Below, in pieces: positions 19,132 to 27,555 of a stretch of DNA of 64,000 nucleotides. How positions within the stretch are numbered: position 1 is the first letter of the stretch; the number at the start of each line of letters is the position of its first letter. Origin of the DNA: Jeotgalicoccus nanhaiensis (GTDB lineage Bacteria > Bacillota > Bacilli > Staphylococcales > Salinicoccaceae). A program made the translations under genes and the position numbers. The DNA is taken from assembly GCA_004570955.1 (NCBI GenBank), contig SPPL01000001.1:124001-188000 (forward strand), in the 5' to 3' direction. A model generated the notes under the pieces. The model was not told where the DNA came from and did no database searches. It was given only the letters and a program-made list of their open reading frames with translations.

Positions 19132-19167
19132 TTTATCATATAGACACATTTGTTACTATATGATAAA
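19132..19167. promoter_or_regulatory. 12-bp perfect inverted repeat between ylbF and yugN
   Basis: TTTATCATATAG (19132-19143) and its exact complement CTATATGATAAA (19156-19167) flank a 12-nt centre in the divergent intergenic region. The arm contains the likely ylbF -10 region on the minus strand. It could be a dyad operator or an RNA hairpin in the ylbF leader. Confidence 0.5.
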
Positions 19168-19173
19168 TACCAT

Positions 19174-19202
19174 TTGCAACCTGTATTGTAATAGATTAAA
19201 AT
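19174..19202 (+). promoter_or_regulatory. Promoter of yugN-like gene
   Basis: TTGCAA (19174-19179), 17-bp spacer, TAAAAT (19197-19202), about 30 bp before the start codon. Confidence 0.65.
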
Positions 19203-19232
19203 TAGGGTAATGGATAAATGATAGGGGGCAAA

Positions 19233-19598
19233 ATGATGGTTTTTGAAAACTCAGGTATTGAAAATGTAGTCATTCCACAAGGCTCACTGCAGGAAATTAT
19301 GAACCACAATGGTTGTGTTCTTGGCGGCAGTTGGGATTACGAGCGTATGACTTTCGATTATAAATACGAAATTCCTGAAGGTATTTATTACTTACGTTTT
19401 CCTGGATATGCAGTAGACGGTGATGTCGGTGCAAATAATGCAACATTACAGTTAATGGATCCTTATATGGGGAAACATTACTACCCGACTGGTATCGAAT
19501 ACGGCAGCGATGAAGTATTCCCTGAACGCATCGTTGAACATGCGATCAGCAAAATCAGAACAATCAGTAAAGAACTGACTGCAGTTGCGGGCGTTTAA
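19233..19598 (+). CDS. YugN-like family protein
   Basis: A 121-aa soluble protein resembling the YugN family of Bacillales (unknown function). The match rests on the segment VLGGSWDYERMTFDYKYEI, followed by YYLRFPGYAVDGDVG and a C-terminal helix ISKIRTISKEL. I chose ATG 19233, with GGGGG four bases upstream; earlier ATG codons precede the SD. It has its own promoter and a strong bidirectional terminator. It is not related in sequence to its neighbours. Confidence 0.8.
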   Translation: MMVFENSGIENVVIPQGSLQEIMNHNGCVLGGSWDYERMTFDYKYEIPEGIYYLRFPGYAVDGDVGANNATLQLMDPYMGKHYYPTGIEYGSDEVFPERIVEHAISKIRTISKELTAVAGV

Positions 19599-19620
19599 TT
19601 TACAGCAGCTGCTACATAAT

Positions 19621-19657
19621 AAAACCTCTTACAGTAATTTGTAAGAGGTTTTTATTA
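19621..19657. terminator. Bidirectional terminator between yugN-like gene and ctaM
   Basis: A perfect 13-bp stem (19621-19633 / 19640-19652) followed by T-rich sequence on both strands; it serves the convergent yugN-like and ctaM genes. Confidence 0.85.
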
Positions 19658-19660
19658 ATC

Positions 19661-20122
19661 CTAATGGAATATTGCATCCCACAGACCGGTCGTTTCTCCG
19701 CCCGGATATAAAATATAAAGTATGATATAGACCATGATACCTGTCACTGCAGTGAAGAACCAGATTGTCGCTGCTGTCATACCGAATTTTCTGTGCTGGC
19801 GCAGTTTGTTTTTCTTGCCGGTGAACACTTGGATTCCTCCGAAAATCCCTCCCGTAGTAGCCAGAATAATATGGCTGACAAGAAAAATTACATAGTAAAT
19901 TTCAAGCGATTCAGGTCCGCCAAATTGAGTGTTTCCAAGGAATACAGTTTTCGATATATAAATAACGAAAAATGTTAACGCCGACCATGCAGCGAGTGTC
20001 ATGAATTTCTCATGCTTCAGCACGTGCCCTTTTTTAATATGATAAACTCCAATACCCATAAATATCGCGCTCAGTACGATAAATGATGTACTGAGTGTGG
20101 GCAGGATAAAATATATGTCCAA
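19661..20122 (-). CDS. ctaM: DUF420 membrane protein CtaM/YozB
   Basis: A 153-aa integral membrane protein with four hydrophobic segments and conserved His residues (GVYHIKKGHVLKHEKFM, FLVSHIILA, LRQHRKFG), the DUF420 pattern. In S. aureus CtaM is needed for a functional heme-A-type terminal oxidase (established for that species). It lies 11 bp downstream of ctaG and close to the caa3 oxidase operon, which supports a role in oxidase maturation here too. Confidence 0.88.
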   Translation of the reverse strand: MDIYFILPTLSTSFIVLSAIFMGIGVYHIKKGHVLKHEKFMTLAAWSALTFFVIYISKTVFLGNTQFGGPESLEIYYVIFLVSHIILATTGGIFGGIQVFTGKKNKLRQHRKFGMTAATIWFFTAVTGIMVYIILYILYPGGETTGLWDAIFH

Positions 20123-20133
20123 AATTTTTCCTC

Positions 20134-21093
20134 CTATGCTCTAAACCGGTTGTCCATTTCTTTTTGCGCCTGTGCTTTTGCCAGGGCACGTTCTGTAATC
20201 TGATTTGCATCTCTGCGTTCTTCATTGAACCATTTAAAGAATATGTGAGCGAGCATTACTCCGAAAAATACTTCCTGCAGTACTTTCATTATAATACCGC
20301 CTGTCTGCTGGTCATTCAAAGGCGTTGAATTTGTAAAGTATTCCGGTCCGGAAATCATCCCTGCTCCGGAAATACTGTCAAGAATACCTGAAGGTACGCA
20401 TAACTCCATCGCACTTAACCACGCTTCACCTTCTGTAAAAGTAGCATAAATTGGTGTGCTTGAGAAAATAATCAGTGCACATGCCGGAGTAACAAAAGCT
20501 CCGATTCCAAAAATATAAAGCAGTTTAAACAATCCGCCCATATGCTCTTCTTCAGGTTCAACTTTGTTGAACATCGGGTAAAACGCCATTAAAGCTGTCA
20601 GGAACATTACTGCGAGTACTAATGTATGAAGAGTTGCACTCATTTTTAAGTTATCCATAACGACGGGTAAATGATAAATTGAAAATGCAGCGATAAGCAG
20701 CATCAGTGAGATTAAAGGTTTTTTCGCACCTAATCTCAGCACCGGACCGATTACCGGCAATGAAACGATATATTTCTGCAGATAAGCCGGCACGCTAAAA
20801 TACATCAGCGGTGCAATTAAGAATAATACAAAAGCCATCTGCAACATGTGGAATGTAAATAATATATGACTTAATAAGTCGACTGGCGAGCCGTACATTG
20901 CATACAGTAAAATCATATTGACTGCAAAGAGTGCCCCTTCTCGACTCGTCAGCGGTCGTCCACCTTCAAATTCCTTATACCATCTCGTGGTCACAAGGAA
21001 GAAGACTGCCGTAACAAGAATAACGAAAGCCATAAAAAAGGGACTCCAGTTAGCCATAAAACCGAAAATTTTAATTGAAGTTATATTTCCCAT
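20134..21093 (-). CDS. ctaG: Cytochrome c oxidase assembly factor CtaG (caa3 type)
   Basis: A polytopic membrane protein (319 aa, about seven helices) of the Bacillus CtaG family, required for caa3 oxidase formation and probably copper handling. Typical segments are FSIYHLPVVMDNLKM, SHILFTFHMLQM and a C-terminal LAHIFFKWFNEER. I chose ATG 21093, with AAGGTGG five bases upstream, rather than a GTG nine bases earlier that overlaps the SD. It is followed directly by ctaM, with a sigma-A promoter upstream, so ctaG-ctaM form their own unit separate from ctaCDEF. Confidence 0.92.
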   Translation of the reverse strand: MGNITSIKIFGFMANWSPFFMAFVILVTAVFFLVTTRWYKEFEGGRPLTSREGALFAVNMILLYAMYGSPVDLLSHILFTFHMLQMAFVLFLIAPLMYFSVPAYLQKYIVSLPVIGPVLRLGAKKPLISLMLLIAAFSIYHLPVVMDNLKMSATLHTLVLAVMFLTALMAFYPMFNKVEPEEEHMGGLFKLLYIFGIGAFVTPACALIIFSSTPIYATFTEGEAWLSAMELCVPSGILDSISGAGMISGPEYFTNSTPLNDQQTGGIIMKVLQEVFFGVMLAHIFFKWFNEERRDANQITERALAKAQAQKEMDNRFRA

Positions 21094-21126
21094 ACCTACC
21101 ACCTTAAATTTAACCTTATTATCTCT

Positions 21127-21155
21127 AGTATAAATTTATTATTATCATAACTCAA
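21127..21155 (-). promoter_or_regulatory. Promoter of ctaG-ctaM
   Basis: On the minus strand TTGAGT (21150-21155), 17-bp spacer and TATACT (21127-21132), 34 bp before the ctaG start. Confidence 0.65.
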
Positions 21156-21191
21156 GACGATAAAAACACACAAAGTGACAAACTATTGACC

Positions 21192-21229
21192 AAAAAAAAG
21201 ATGACCTCAGAACGAGATCATCTCTTTTT
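21192..21229. terminator. Terminator after ctaF
   Basis: An inverted repeat GATGACCTC / GAGATCATC with one mismatch (about 21200-21208 / 21215-21223) has an A-run before it and a T-run after it. On the minus strand it ends the ctaCDEF transcript in a run of eight T, just before the ctaG promoter. Confidence 0.8.
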
Positions 21230-21232
21230 GTA

Positions 21233-21574
21233 TTAGATCGGCTGACCGATCCATACGATATAAATGAATGTTACACAGAAAGCAATTGCGAAATACATTC
21301 CTACAATCATAAACAGTTTAGCAAAATCATGCCCTTTATCTTTCATGTGCATGAAGTAGTAGAACTGCAGTACAACTTGAATGAATGCGAACAGCATTAC
21401 GCTTCCCATGATGAACGTTGGATCAAATTCCAGTGCAACCATACCAAATGCTATGAATGTTAAAAAAATCATAAATGAAAATCCTGTAAGCTGCAGGCGC
21501 ATTTCTTTTGTACGCTGGCGTCGAAGATTTCTCAGCTGAGTTTCTGTCATTGGTTTCTCTTGTAAATCAGCCAT
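21233..21574 (-). CDS. ctaF: Cytochrome c oxidase subunit IV (CtaF)
   Basis: A small (113 aa) membrane subunit of the bacterial caa3 oxidase. It has three hydrophobic helices, and the middle one contains the typical QVVLQFYYFMHMKDKG motif of COX4_pro. It is the last gene of ctaC-ctaD-ctaE-ctaF, starting right after the ctaE stop, and is followed by a terminator. Confidence 0.93.
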   Translation of the reverse strand: MADLQEKPMTETQLRNLRRQRTKEMRLQLTGFSFMIFLTFIAFGMVALEFDPTFIMGSVMLFAFIQVVLQFYYFMHMKDKGHDFAKLFMIVGMYFAIAFCVTFIYIVWIGQPI

Positions 21575-22201
21575 TTATATCACTCCTAACAAGTAAACGA
21601 TTGTGAAGATGAATACCCACACAACGTCGATGAAGTGCCAGTACAGCGCTGCTGTATTCACTTTAGCTGCTGTATATACTGATAAACCGCGCGTTGCGTT
21701 ACGGATAATCAGACCTGTAATCCAGATCAGACCGATAATTACGTGGAAACCGTGAGTACCGATCAGAATATAGAATGCACTACCGAAGGCGCTAGATCTG
21801 AAAGTATGTCCAAGGTGAACATATTCATAGAACTCGTAAATTTCAAGTGCTAAGAATCCTGCACCAAGAAGTACTGTAATAGCTAGCCATAACTGCATTT
21901 TACTGAAGTTATTATTACGCATGTGATACACCGCGTATACACTCGTCAGGGACGATGTAAGTAATAACATCGTCATGACAAATGCAAGTTCAAGGTGGAA
22001 CAAATCAGCTGCAAGCATATGATCCGAACTTGGCACGCTGTCTTTCAATGCCATGTAAGTTGCGAATAATGATGCGAATAATACTGTCTCTCCTGCTAAG
22101 AAAGTCCAGAAACCGACGAATTTATTTCTACCTTCGTGTGTTGCTGTCTCCGGGTGCTCAGGCCACTGTTCGTTAGGGACATTATATTTCATTTCAGCCA
22201 T
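21575..22201 (-). CDS. ctaE: Cytochrome c oxidase subunit III (CtaE)
   Basis: A 208-aa subunit with five transmembrane segments, the short bacterial form of COX3. Recognisable motifs are FWTFLAGETVLFASLFATY in helix 1 and the C-terminal GTHGFHVIIGL and YWHFIDVVWVFIFTIVYL. Its ATG overlaps the ctaD stop by one base. Part of the caa3 oxidase that reduces oxygen using electrons from cytochrome c. Confidence 0.97.
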   Translation of the reverse strand: MAEMKYNVPNEQWPEHPETATHEGRNKFVGFWTFLAGETVLFASLFATYMALKDSVPSSDHMLAADLFHLELAFVMTMLLLTSSLTSVYAVYHMRNNNFSKMQLWLAITVLLGAGFLALEIYEFYEYVHLGHTFRSSAFGSAFYILIGTHGFHVIIGLIWITGLIIRNATRGLSVYTAAKVNTAALYWHFIDVVWVFIFTIVYLLGVI

Positions 22202-24120
22202 TACTTAGCACCCCTTTCTTCTTCTTCAAGATCTCTTAATATTTCTTCTTTCGTTACATAATAGCCAAGGTCATCTTTAAATGAACGTGTAATCATTGAG
22301 ATAAATGTAATTGCAAGTCCGATTACAAGTAACCAGAATGCCCATGGTTTTACTGGTAAATCTGCTACTGCATCGATTGCCCATTCTTTACCTGAAGCAA
22401 AGTACAGAGCACCGAATGAAGCGATGAACAGACCAAGTGACATTACAAACGGAATGATTGAGTTGTTCGGCATATGGAAATCTTCAACCGATTCCGCCGG
22501 AAGCATTTTTCCGTTACCTTCTTTTTTCTCAATCCAGAATGCATCAAGTCCGCGTACTAAAGGAATCTGTGCATAGTTGTAATACGGTACTGGAAGCGGT
22601 ATTGACCACTCAAGTGTACGTCCGTCGCCCCAAGGGTCGCGGCCCACTTTTTGATTTTTAGCAACTGTCATGATGATGTTAATCACTAAAACAATAACCG
22701 CTGCTGCCATCAAGAGAGCACCGATGGTTGATATTAAGTTTGCTGCATTGTAGCCCTGTCCGTCGAGGTAAGTGAATACCCGGCGCGGCATTCCCCATAA
22801 TCCTAAGAAGTGCTGAATCAGGAATGTCAGATGGAAACCTACAAAGAACAGCCAGAATTCTACTTTACCAAGTTTATCACTCAGCATCGTGCCGAATATT
22901 ACCGGCCAGTAGTAGTGAAGTCCTGCAAGTAAGGCGAACACTACCCCGCCGACGATTACATAGTGGAAGTGAGCTACGATAAAGTATGAGTCATGGTACT
23001 GATAGTCAGCTGGAGCAACTGCCTGCATAATTCCTGTTACCCCACCCATAACGAAGGATGGAATAAATCCAAGTGCGTACATCATAGGTGTTGTAAACTC
23101 TATGCTTCCGCCCCAGATTGTAAAGATCCAGTTAAATATTTTAATACCTGTCGGTACTGCGATTGCCATTGTTGCCAAGGCGAAAATTGCGTTGGCTGTC
23201 GGCCCGAGACCAACTGTAAACATGTGGTGTGCCCATACCATGAATCCGAAGAAACCGATAAGCACTGTTGCGAATACCATTGCTGAGTAACCGAATAGAC
23301 GTTTACGAGCAAATGTTGCGAATATTTCAGAGAATATCCCGAACGCCGGAAGGATTAGAATGTAAACTTCCGGGTGACCGAAGATCCAGAATAAGTGTTC
23401 CCAGATAATCGTGTTACCTCCAGCTTCTACAAGGAAGAAGTTGGAACCGAACATACGGTCAAAGATTAACAGGAAAAGACCTACTGTTAACGGCGGGAAT
23501 GCAAAGACGATCAGAACACCTGCAACAAGTGCAGTCCATGTAAAGAGCGGCATTCTCATATATGTCATACCTGGTGCTCTCATCGTAATAATAGTTGTTA
23601 CAAAGTTGATTCCTGTCATCAATGTTCCTGCACCGGTAATTTGCAGACCCAGTGCATAGAAATCAATACCGTGGCCAGGTGATGCAATTGACAGTGATGC
23701 GTAACTTGTCCAGCCCGCATCCGGTGCTCCGCCCATAAACCATGATAAGTTAAGGAAGATACCACCCAGGATAAACAACCAGACACCCAGTGCGTTCATG
23801 AATGGGAAAGCCATGTCACGTGCACCAATTTGAAGTGGTACTATAACGTTCATGAACGCGAATAATAGCGGCATCGCTGCTAAGAATATCATTGTTGTAC
23901 CGTGCATCGTAATAACTTCGTTAAACAGACCTGCTGAAAGGAAGTCGTTGTTCGGCACTGCCAGCTGAAGACGAATCAGCATTGCTTCTATACCGCCCAT
24001 TGCGAAGAATAATCCCCCAGCAATCAAATACAGAATACCAATTTTCTTATGGTCAACGGTTGTCATGTATTCCCAAATCGTTGCACCAAAACCACGTTTT
24101 TTTGCTGTTGCTTCGGACAT
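22201..24120 (-). CDS. ctaD: Cytochrome c oxidase subunit I (CtaD)
   Basis: The catalytic subunit (639 aa, 12 or more helices) carrying heme a and the heme a3-CuB centre. The CuB ligands are in GHPEVYILILPAFG (with the crosslinked His-Tyr pair) and WAHHMFTVG, and the heme ligands in HDSYFIVAHFHYVIVGG. The Tyr-containing VYILI segment indicates an A-type, K-channel-containing oxidase. A C-terminal extension (about residues 545-639) adds two helices, as in Bacillus CtaD. It is 2 bp from ctaC and overlaps ctaE. Confidence 0.98.
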   Translation of the reverse strand: MSEATAKKRGFGATIWEYMTTVDHKKIGILYLIAGGLFFAMGGIEAMLIRLQLAVPNNDFLSAGLFNEVITMHGTTMIFLAAMPLLFAFMNVIVPLQIGARDMAFPFMNALGVWLFILGGIFLNLSWFMGGAPDAGWTSYASLSIASPGHGIDFYALGLQITGAGTLMTGINFVTTIITMRAPGMTYMRMPLFTWTALVAGVLIVFAFPPLTVGLFLLIFDRMFGSNFFLVEAGGNTIIWEHLFWIFGHPEVYILILPAFGIFSEIFATFARKRLFGYSAMVFATVLIGFFGFMVWAHHMFTVGLGPTANAIFALATMAIAVPTGIKIFNWIFTIWGGSIEFTTPMMYALGFIPSFVMGGVTGIMQAVAPADYQYHDSYFIVAHFHYVIVGGVVFALLAGLHYYWPVIFGTMLSDKLGKVEFWLFFVGFHLTFLIQHFLGLWGMPRRVFTYLDGQGYNAANLISTIGALLMAAAVIVLVINIIMTVAKNQKVGRDPWGDGRTLEWSIPLPVPYYNYAQIPLVRGLDAFWIEKKEGNGKMLPAESVEDFHMPNNSIIPFVMSLGLFIASFGALYFASGKEWAIDAVADLPVKPWAFWLLVIGLAITFISMITRSFKDDLGYYVTKEEILRDLEEEERGAK

Positions 24121-24122
24121 TA

Positions 24123-25256
24123 CTAGTTACCCCCCTCTTCTGACTCTTCATCGGCAGCAGGCTCTCTTAATTGCGATACATCGCCGGAATCTTCTTCAAC
24201 TTTAAGCTCCATTAAGTAAGATGCTACTGCTTCAATTTCTTCGTCAGTTAATTCGTAAGTGCCTGCCATTTTGTTATCCGGTTTGAATGACTCAGGGTCT
24301 TTAATCCATGCTTCAAGATTTTCCTGGTCATGTTCTAAATAACCGGCGATTAACTCACGGTCACCGAAGTTCGTTAAGTTAGGACCCATAGCTCCCGGAC
24401 TTGTCGGTGTAGCGGCGTGACAGCCCATACATGAGTTATTGAAAATTTCCTCTCCGCGCTGTGCATCTTCAGATGAAGCCTGTACAGGTTCTTCAACTGC
24501 TTTCATATCTGCAAGCCACTGATCGTACTCTTCTTCAGGCAAGGCTTTTACTTTAAAGTCCATTAAGGCGTGCGACGGTCCGCAGAGCTCAGCACATTTA
24601 CCGTAGAATAAACGGTCTGCGTCCTGGGATTTATCGTCGTCGAATACTAAGTAGAAGCTGTTGATACCATCGATGTTGGTATCCATTTTACCTCCGGCTG
24701 CCGGCACCCAGAATGAGTGTTTAACATCCGCACCCTGCAGGTTGAAGTAAACTTTTTGGTCAGTAGGAACTACGAGTTCCTGAGCTGTAACAACTTCTTC
24801 GTTTGGATATTCGAATTCCCACCAGTACTGGTATGCTCTGACGTTAATTACTGTTTCTTCGGCGTTTACATTGCCGTCAGCATCTGTCATAGCTTCAGTA
24901 TCTGCCTGTTTAAATACAAAATAAACTGTTGGAATTGCTAATACAATAAGCAGAAGAATTGGAATCGATGTCCAGATAACTTCAAGCGTGTGGTTACCTG
25001 CAACTTCTTTCGGTTCGAAATCCTCACCTTTTTTACTTCTGCGGCTCTTCGTTACTGCGATTGTGAACAAGACAACAACTACTGCGATAACAAGCAGCAT
25101 AATGATGATTGATAAAATCATTAAATTGAACTGTTCGCGTCCGACTTCTCCTGCAGGTCTTAAGGTACTTAATTCATTCGTACCGCAACCGGCAAGGAAA
25201 AGAGTAAGAGCAGAAACTAATAATAATGCCTTACCTTTAAGAAAACTTAAATTCAT
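24123..25256 (-). CDS. ctaC: Cytochrome c oxidase subunit II with fused cytochrome c (CtaC)
   Basis: Lipoprotein subunit (377 aa) that takes electrons from cytochrome c. The signal peptide ends in LAGC (lipobox Cys 24). Two transmembrane helices follow, then the CuA domain with His181, Cys222, Glu224, Cys226, His230 and Met233. A C-terminal cytochrome c domain has CMGCH at 277-281, which makes this a caa3 rather than an aa3 quinol oxidase. S. aureus has no such operon. First gene of ctaCDEF. Confidence 0.97.
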   Translation of the reverse strand: MNLSFLKGKALLLVSALTLFLAGCGTNELSTLRPAGEVGREQFNLMILSIIIMLLVIAVVVVLFTIAVTKSRRSKKGEDFEPKEVAGNHTLEVIWTSIPILLLIVLAIPTVYFVFKQADTEAMTDADGNVNAEETVINVRAYQYWWEFEYPNEEVVTAQELVVPTDQKVYFNLQGADVKHSFWVPAAGGKMDTNIDGINSFYLVFDDDKSQDADRLFYGKCAELCGPSHALMDFKVKALPEEEYDQWLADMKAVEEPVQASSEDAQRGEEIFNNSCMGCHAATPTSPGAMGPNLTNFGDRELIAGYLEHDQENLEAWIKDPESFKPDNKMAGTYELTDEEIEAVASYLMELKVEEDSGDVSQLREPAADEESEEGGN

Positions 25257-25286
25257 TGTTAGACCCCTCTTTCATTCATTTACTTT

Positions 25287-26207
25287 TTAAATATTCACAA
25301 GTAAGCCGGCTACGATAATCATGACGAAAAATATCACGACGTAGTTGAGTGAAAAGACAAATATTCGCCCGGCATAGCGATTATAGTCCGTAATCCGTTT
25401 GAACTGATTAACACTTAAATAAAACCAGACCACATTAAGTGCGGCTGTCAATGCAACAAACCACGTACCAAGTTCAAACATCATAAGTGGTGTGAACAAA
25501 AGAAGTGACACCCAAAAAATAATCGAGTTTCTAGTGCGAACATTCCCTTTCACAGAAGGCAGCATTGGAATACCCGCCTCTTTGTATTCATCGCTCCGTC
25601 TTATAGCCAGTGCATAGAAGTGAGGCATTTGCCATAAGAACATTACGAGGAACATCGACCACGCTAATATATGTAGATTGGGTTCAAAAACTGCCCAGCC
25701 AATTAGCGGAGGCATTGCTCCGGGGATTGCCCCTATAATTGTGTTTGAGACAAGATGTCGTTTGGCAAAAATGGAATATACAACTGCGTAACCGAATGCT
25801 GCGGTTAACCCTAGAACTCCGACAGTCGTATTGATTAAAAACAGCATTGCGAGGCCAAATCCCAGCATCGTAAATCCGATTGCAAGAATTTCTTTGCCTG
25901 AAAATGTTCCATCAATACTCGGTCTTGCCTGTTTCGATTTCATCAGCCGGTCAATATCTCTGTCATAGAAATTGTTAAGGGCACAAACGCCTCCGATGAC
26001 TAGTGTAGTACCTAGGAGCATCAACAGCATGACAGGAATCGCTTCGAAAAACGAAATGCTATAATACATAACAGCAAGAAAGCTCGCTGCAAACGCAGGT
26101 ATTAAGTTCGCTTTAATTATGCCATCCTTGATGAGTGTTTTAACTGCTTTCAGTTTTTTACTGCGTGCCGTTTGATGTACCTCTTGCTGGTATACATCAC
26201 TGTGCAT
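25287..26207 (-). CDS. ctaB: Protoheme IX farnesyltransferase, heme O synthase (CtaB/CtaO)
   Basis: A polytopic membrane prenyltransferase (306 aa) that adds a farnesyl group to heme B to give heme O. The UbiA-type Asp-rich motif is NNFYDRDIDRLMKSKQARP, followed by a second loop YALAIRRSDEYKEAGIPMLP. It lies 30 bp upstream of ctaC on the same strand, so it is likely the first gene of a ctaB-ctaCDEF unit, and is divergent from ctaA. Confidence 0.97.
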   Translation of the reverse strand: MHSDVYQQEVHQTARSKKLKAVKTLIKDGIIKANLIPAFAASFLAVMYYSISFFEAIPVMLLMLLGTTLVIGGVCALNNFYDRDIDRLMKSKQARPSIDGTFSGKEILAIGFTMLGFGLAMLFLINTTVGVLGLTAAFGYAVVYSIFAKRHLVSNTIIGAIPGAMPPLIGWAVFEPNLHILAWSMFLVMFLWQMPHFYALAIRRSDEYKEAGIPMLPSVKGNVRTRNSIIFWVSLLLFTPLMMFELGTWFVALTAALNVVWFYLSVNQFKRITDYNRYAGRIFVFSLNYVVIFFVMIIVAGLLVNI

Positions 26208-26525
26208 CTATACGCCCCCTTTCATAAACAAACACATTTATCTTTAATAATAGATTATCCCGGTCACATTTTCTATACATATTTGAAATAAAAATGTTAC
26301 TTTTTGCATTGTTCATGAATTATTCATCAATATGCCTCATTATGATACGGAATCTGTTTTATACTCAGATGAGTATGGTATCAATCTCTACACTAGTTAA
26401 TTTTACCATAGTTTTATAAATTGTTAAGAGCTATTCAAAACTTTGCACATTGCAAAGAACGGTATTCTAATATATATTTATTATTTGTATAGCGAACAGA
26501 AACGCGATTATTAGAGGTGTTCTAT
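26208..26525. promoter_or_regulatory. Divergent ctaB/ctaA regulatory region with several dyads
   Basis: This 318-bp gene-free region holds three perfect dyads: ATGAAT-T-ATTCAT (26315-26327), ATACTC-AGAT-GAGTAT (26361-26376, itself flanked by TGATAC and GTATCA), and CTTTGCA-CAT-TGCAAAG (26441-26457). A ctaA promoter candidate is TTGCAC (26443-26448), 17 bp, TCTAAT (26466-26471), so the last dyad overlaps its -35 box. In bacilli this region is controlled by a respiratory two-component system (ResDE; SrrAB in staphylococci); which regulator binds here cannot be told by eye. Confidence 0.55.
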
Positions 26526-27425
26526 TTGTACAGAAATTTAAAAATTGTAGCGATTATTACGACACTGATTATGGTCTTTGTCCAGATCGGCGGCGCACTT
26601 GTTACAAAAACCGGTTCCGAAGACGGCTGCGGAGAGACCTGGCCGCTTTGTCACGGACAGCTCATTCCAAAAGACTGGCCGCTCGATACAATTATCGAGC
26701 TCGCACACCGCGGAGTTTCAGGTGTTGCTATTATCTTCCTATTAATACTGGGATATATGGCCTGGAAACAGATTGGACATGTCCGGGAAGCTAAATTCCT
26801 TATTTACCTGTCACTGAGCTTTATACTGATCCAGTCACTGATTGGTGCAGCAGCTGTAATCGGCATCTGGGAAGGCGACTTCGTTCTCGCAGCTCATTTT
26901 GGTATTTCATTAATTTGCTTCGCTGCAGTATTTCTTTTAACACTGCTTATTTTTGAAGTCTCACACGGACAGCATGAACGTAAAATTTATGTCAGTCCAT
27001 TTTTAAGATATAACACGATACTGATAACAATTTACATATATATTGTTATTTACAGCGGAGCATTAGTCAGACACACTGACTCTTCGCTTGCATGTACTGA
27101 ATGGCCGCACTGTATGCCGGGCGAAATAATGCCTGAGAACTTTTATCAGTCGGTCCAGATGGGACACAGATTTTTAGTCGGCATACTCGCAATATGGATG
27201 CTGCTTATACTCATCCATGTACTGCGTAAATACAGTGATTCTCCGCTTATTAAAAAATGCTGGATTACTGCATTTGTACTGCTGATTCTGCAGGTGATTA
27301 CAGGCATGCTGTCTGTATTTACAATGGTAAATATTTTCATTGCACTGTTCCACGCACTGTTTATTACTCTCTTGTTCGGAGTGCTCTGCTACTTCATTAT
27401 GCTGTTATCGAGAAATAAAGATTAA
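26526..27425 (+). CDS. ctaA: Heme A synthase CtaA
   Basis: A membrane enzyme (299 aa, eight helices) that oxidises heme O to heme A for the caa3 oxidase. It has the two Bacillus-type Cys pairs, GCGETWPLCHG in the first extracellular loop and ACTEWPHCMPG in the third, and the heme-ligand histidines in ELAHRGVSG and MGHRFLVG. The start is probably the TTG at 26526, six bases after AGAGGTGT; the GTG nine bases upstream overlaps that SD. It is divergent from ctaB and followed by a terminator. pycA, which usually lies next to ctaA in this family, is absent. Confidence 0.95.
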   Translation: MYRNLKIVAIITTLIMVFVQIGGALVTKTGSEDGCGETWPLCHGQLIPKDWPLDTIIELAHRGVSGVAIIFLLILGYMAWKQIGHVREAKFLIYLSLSFILIQSLIGAAAVIGIWEGDFVLAAHFGISLICFAAVFLLTLLIFEVSHGQHERKIYVSPFLRYNTILITIYIYIVIYSGALVRHTDSSLACTEWPHCMPGEIMPENFYQSVQMGHRFLVGILAIWMLLILIHVLRKYSDSPLIKKCWITAFVLLILQVITGMLSVFTMVNIFIALFHALFITLLFGVLCYFIMLLSRNKD

Positions 27426-27447
27426 AAATAATAAGCAGATTTAAATC

Positions 27448-27477
27448 CCGCCAGCCATTACGGCTGACGGTTTTTTT
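27448..27477 (+). terminator. Intrinsic terminator after ctaA
   Basis: A 9-bp GC-rich stem with one mismatch (27448-27456 / 27462-27470) followed by seven T. Confidence 0.85.
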
Positions 27478-27555
27478 ATCCTGTGACATATACACGCTGC
27501 ATTTCGGGTATTCATATTATTAATACTTATATTTGATGAAAGGAGAGGATGTGCA

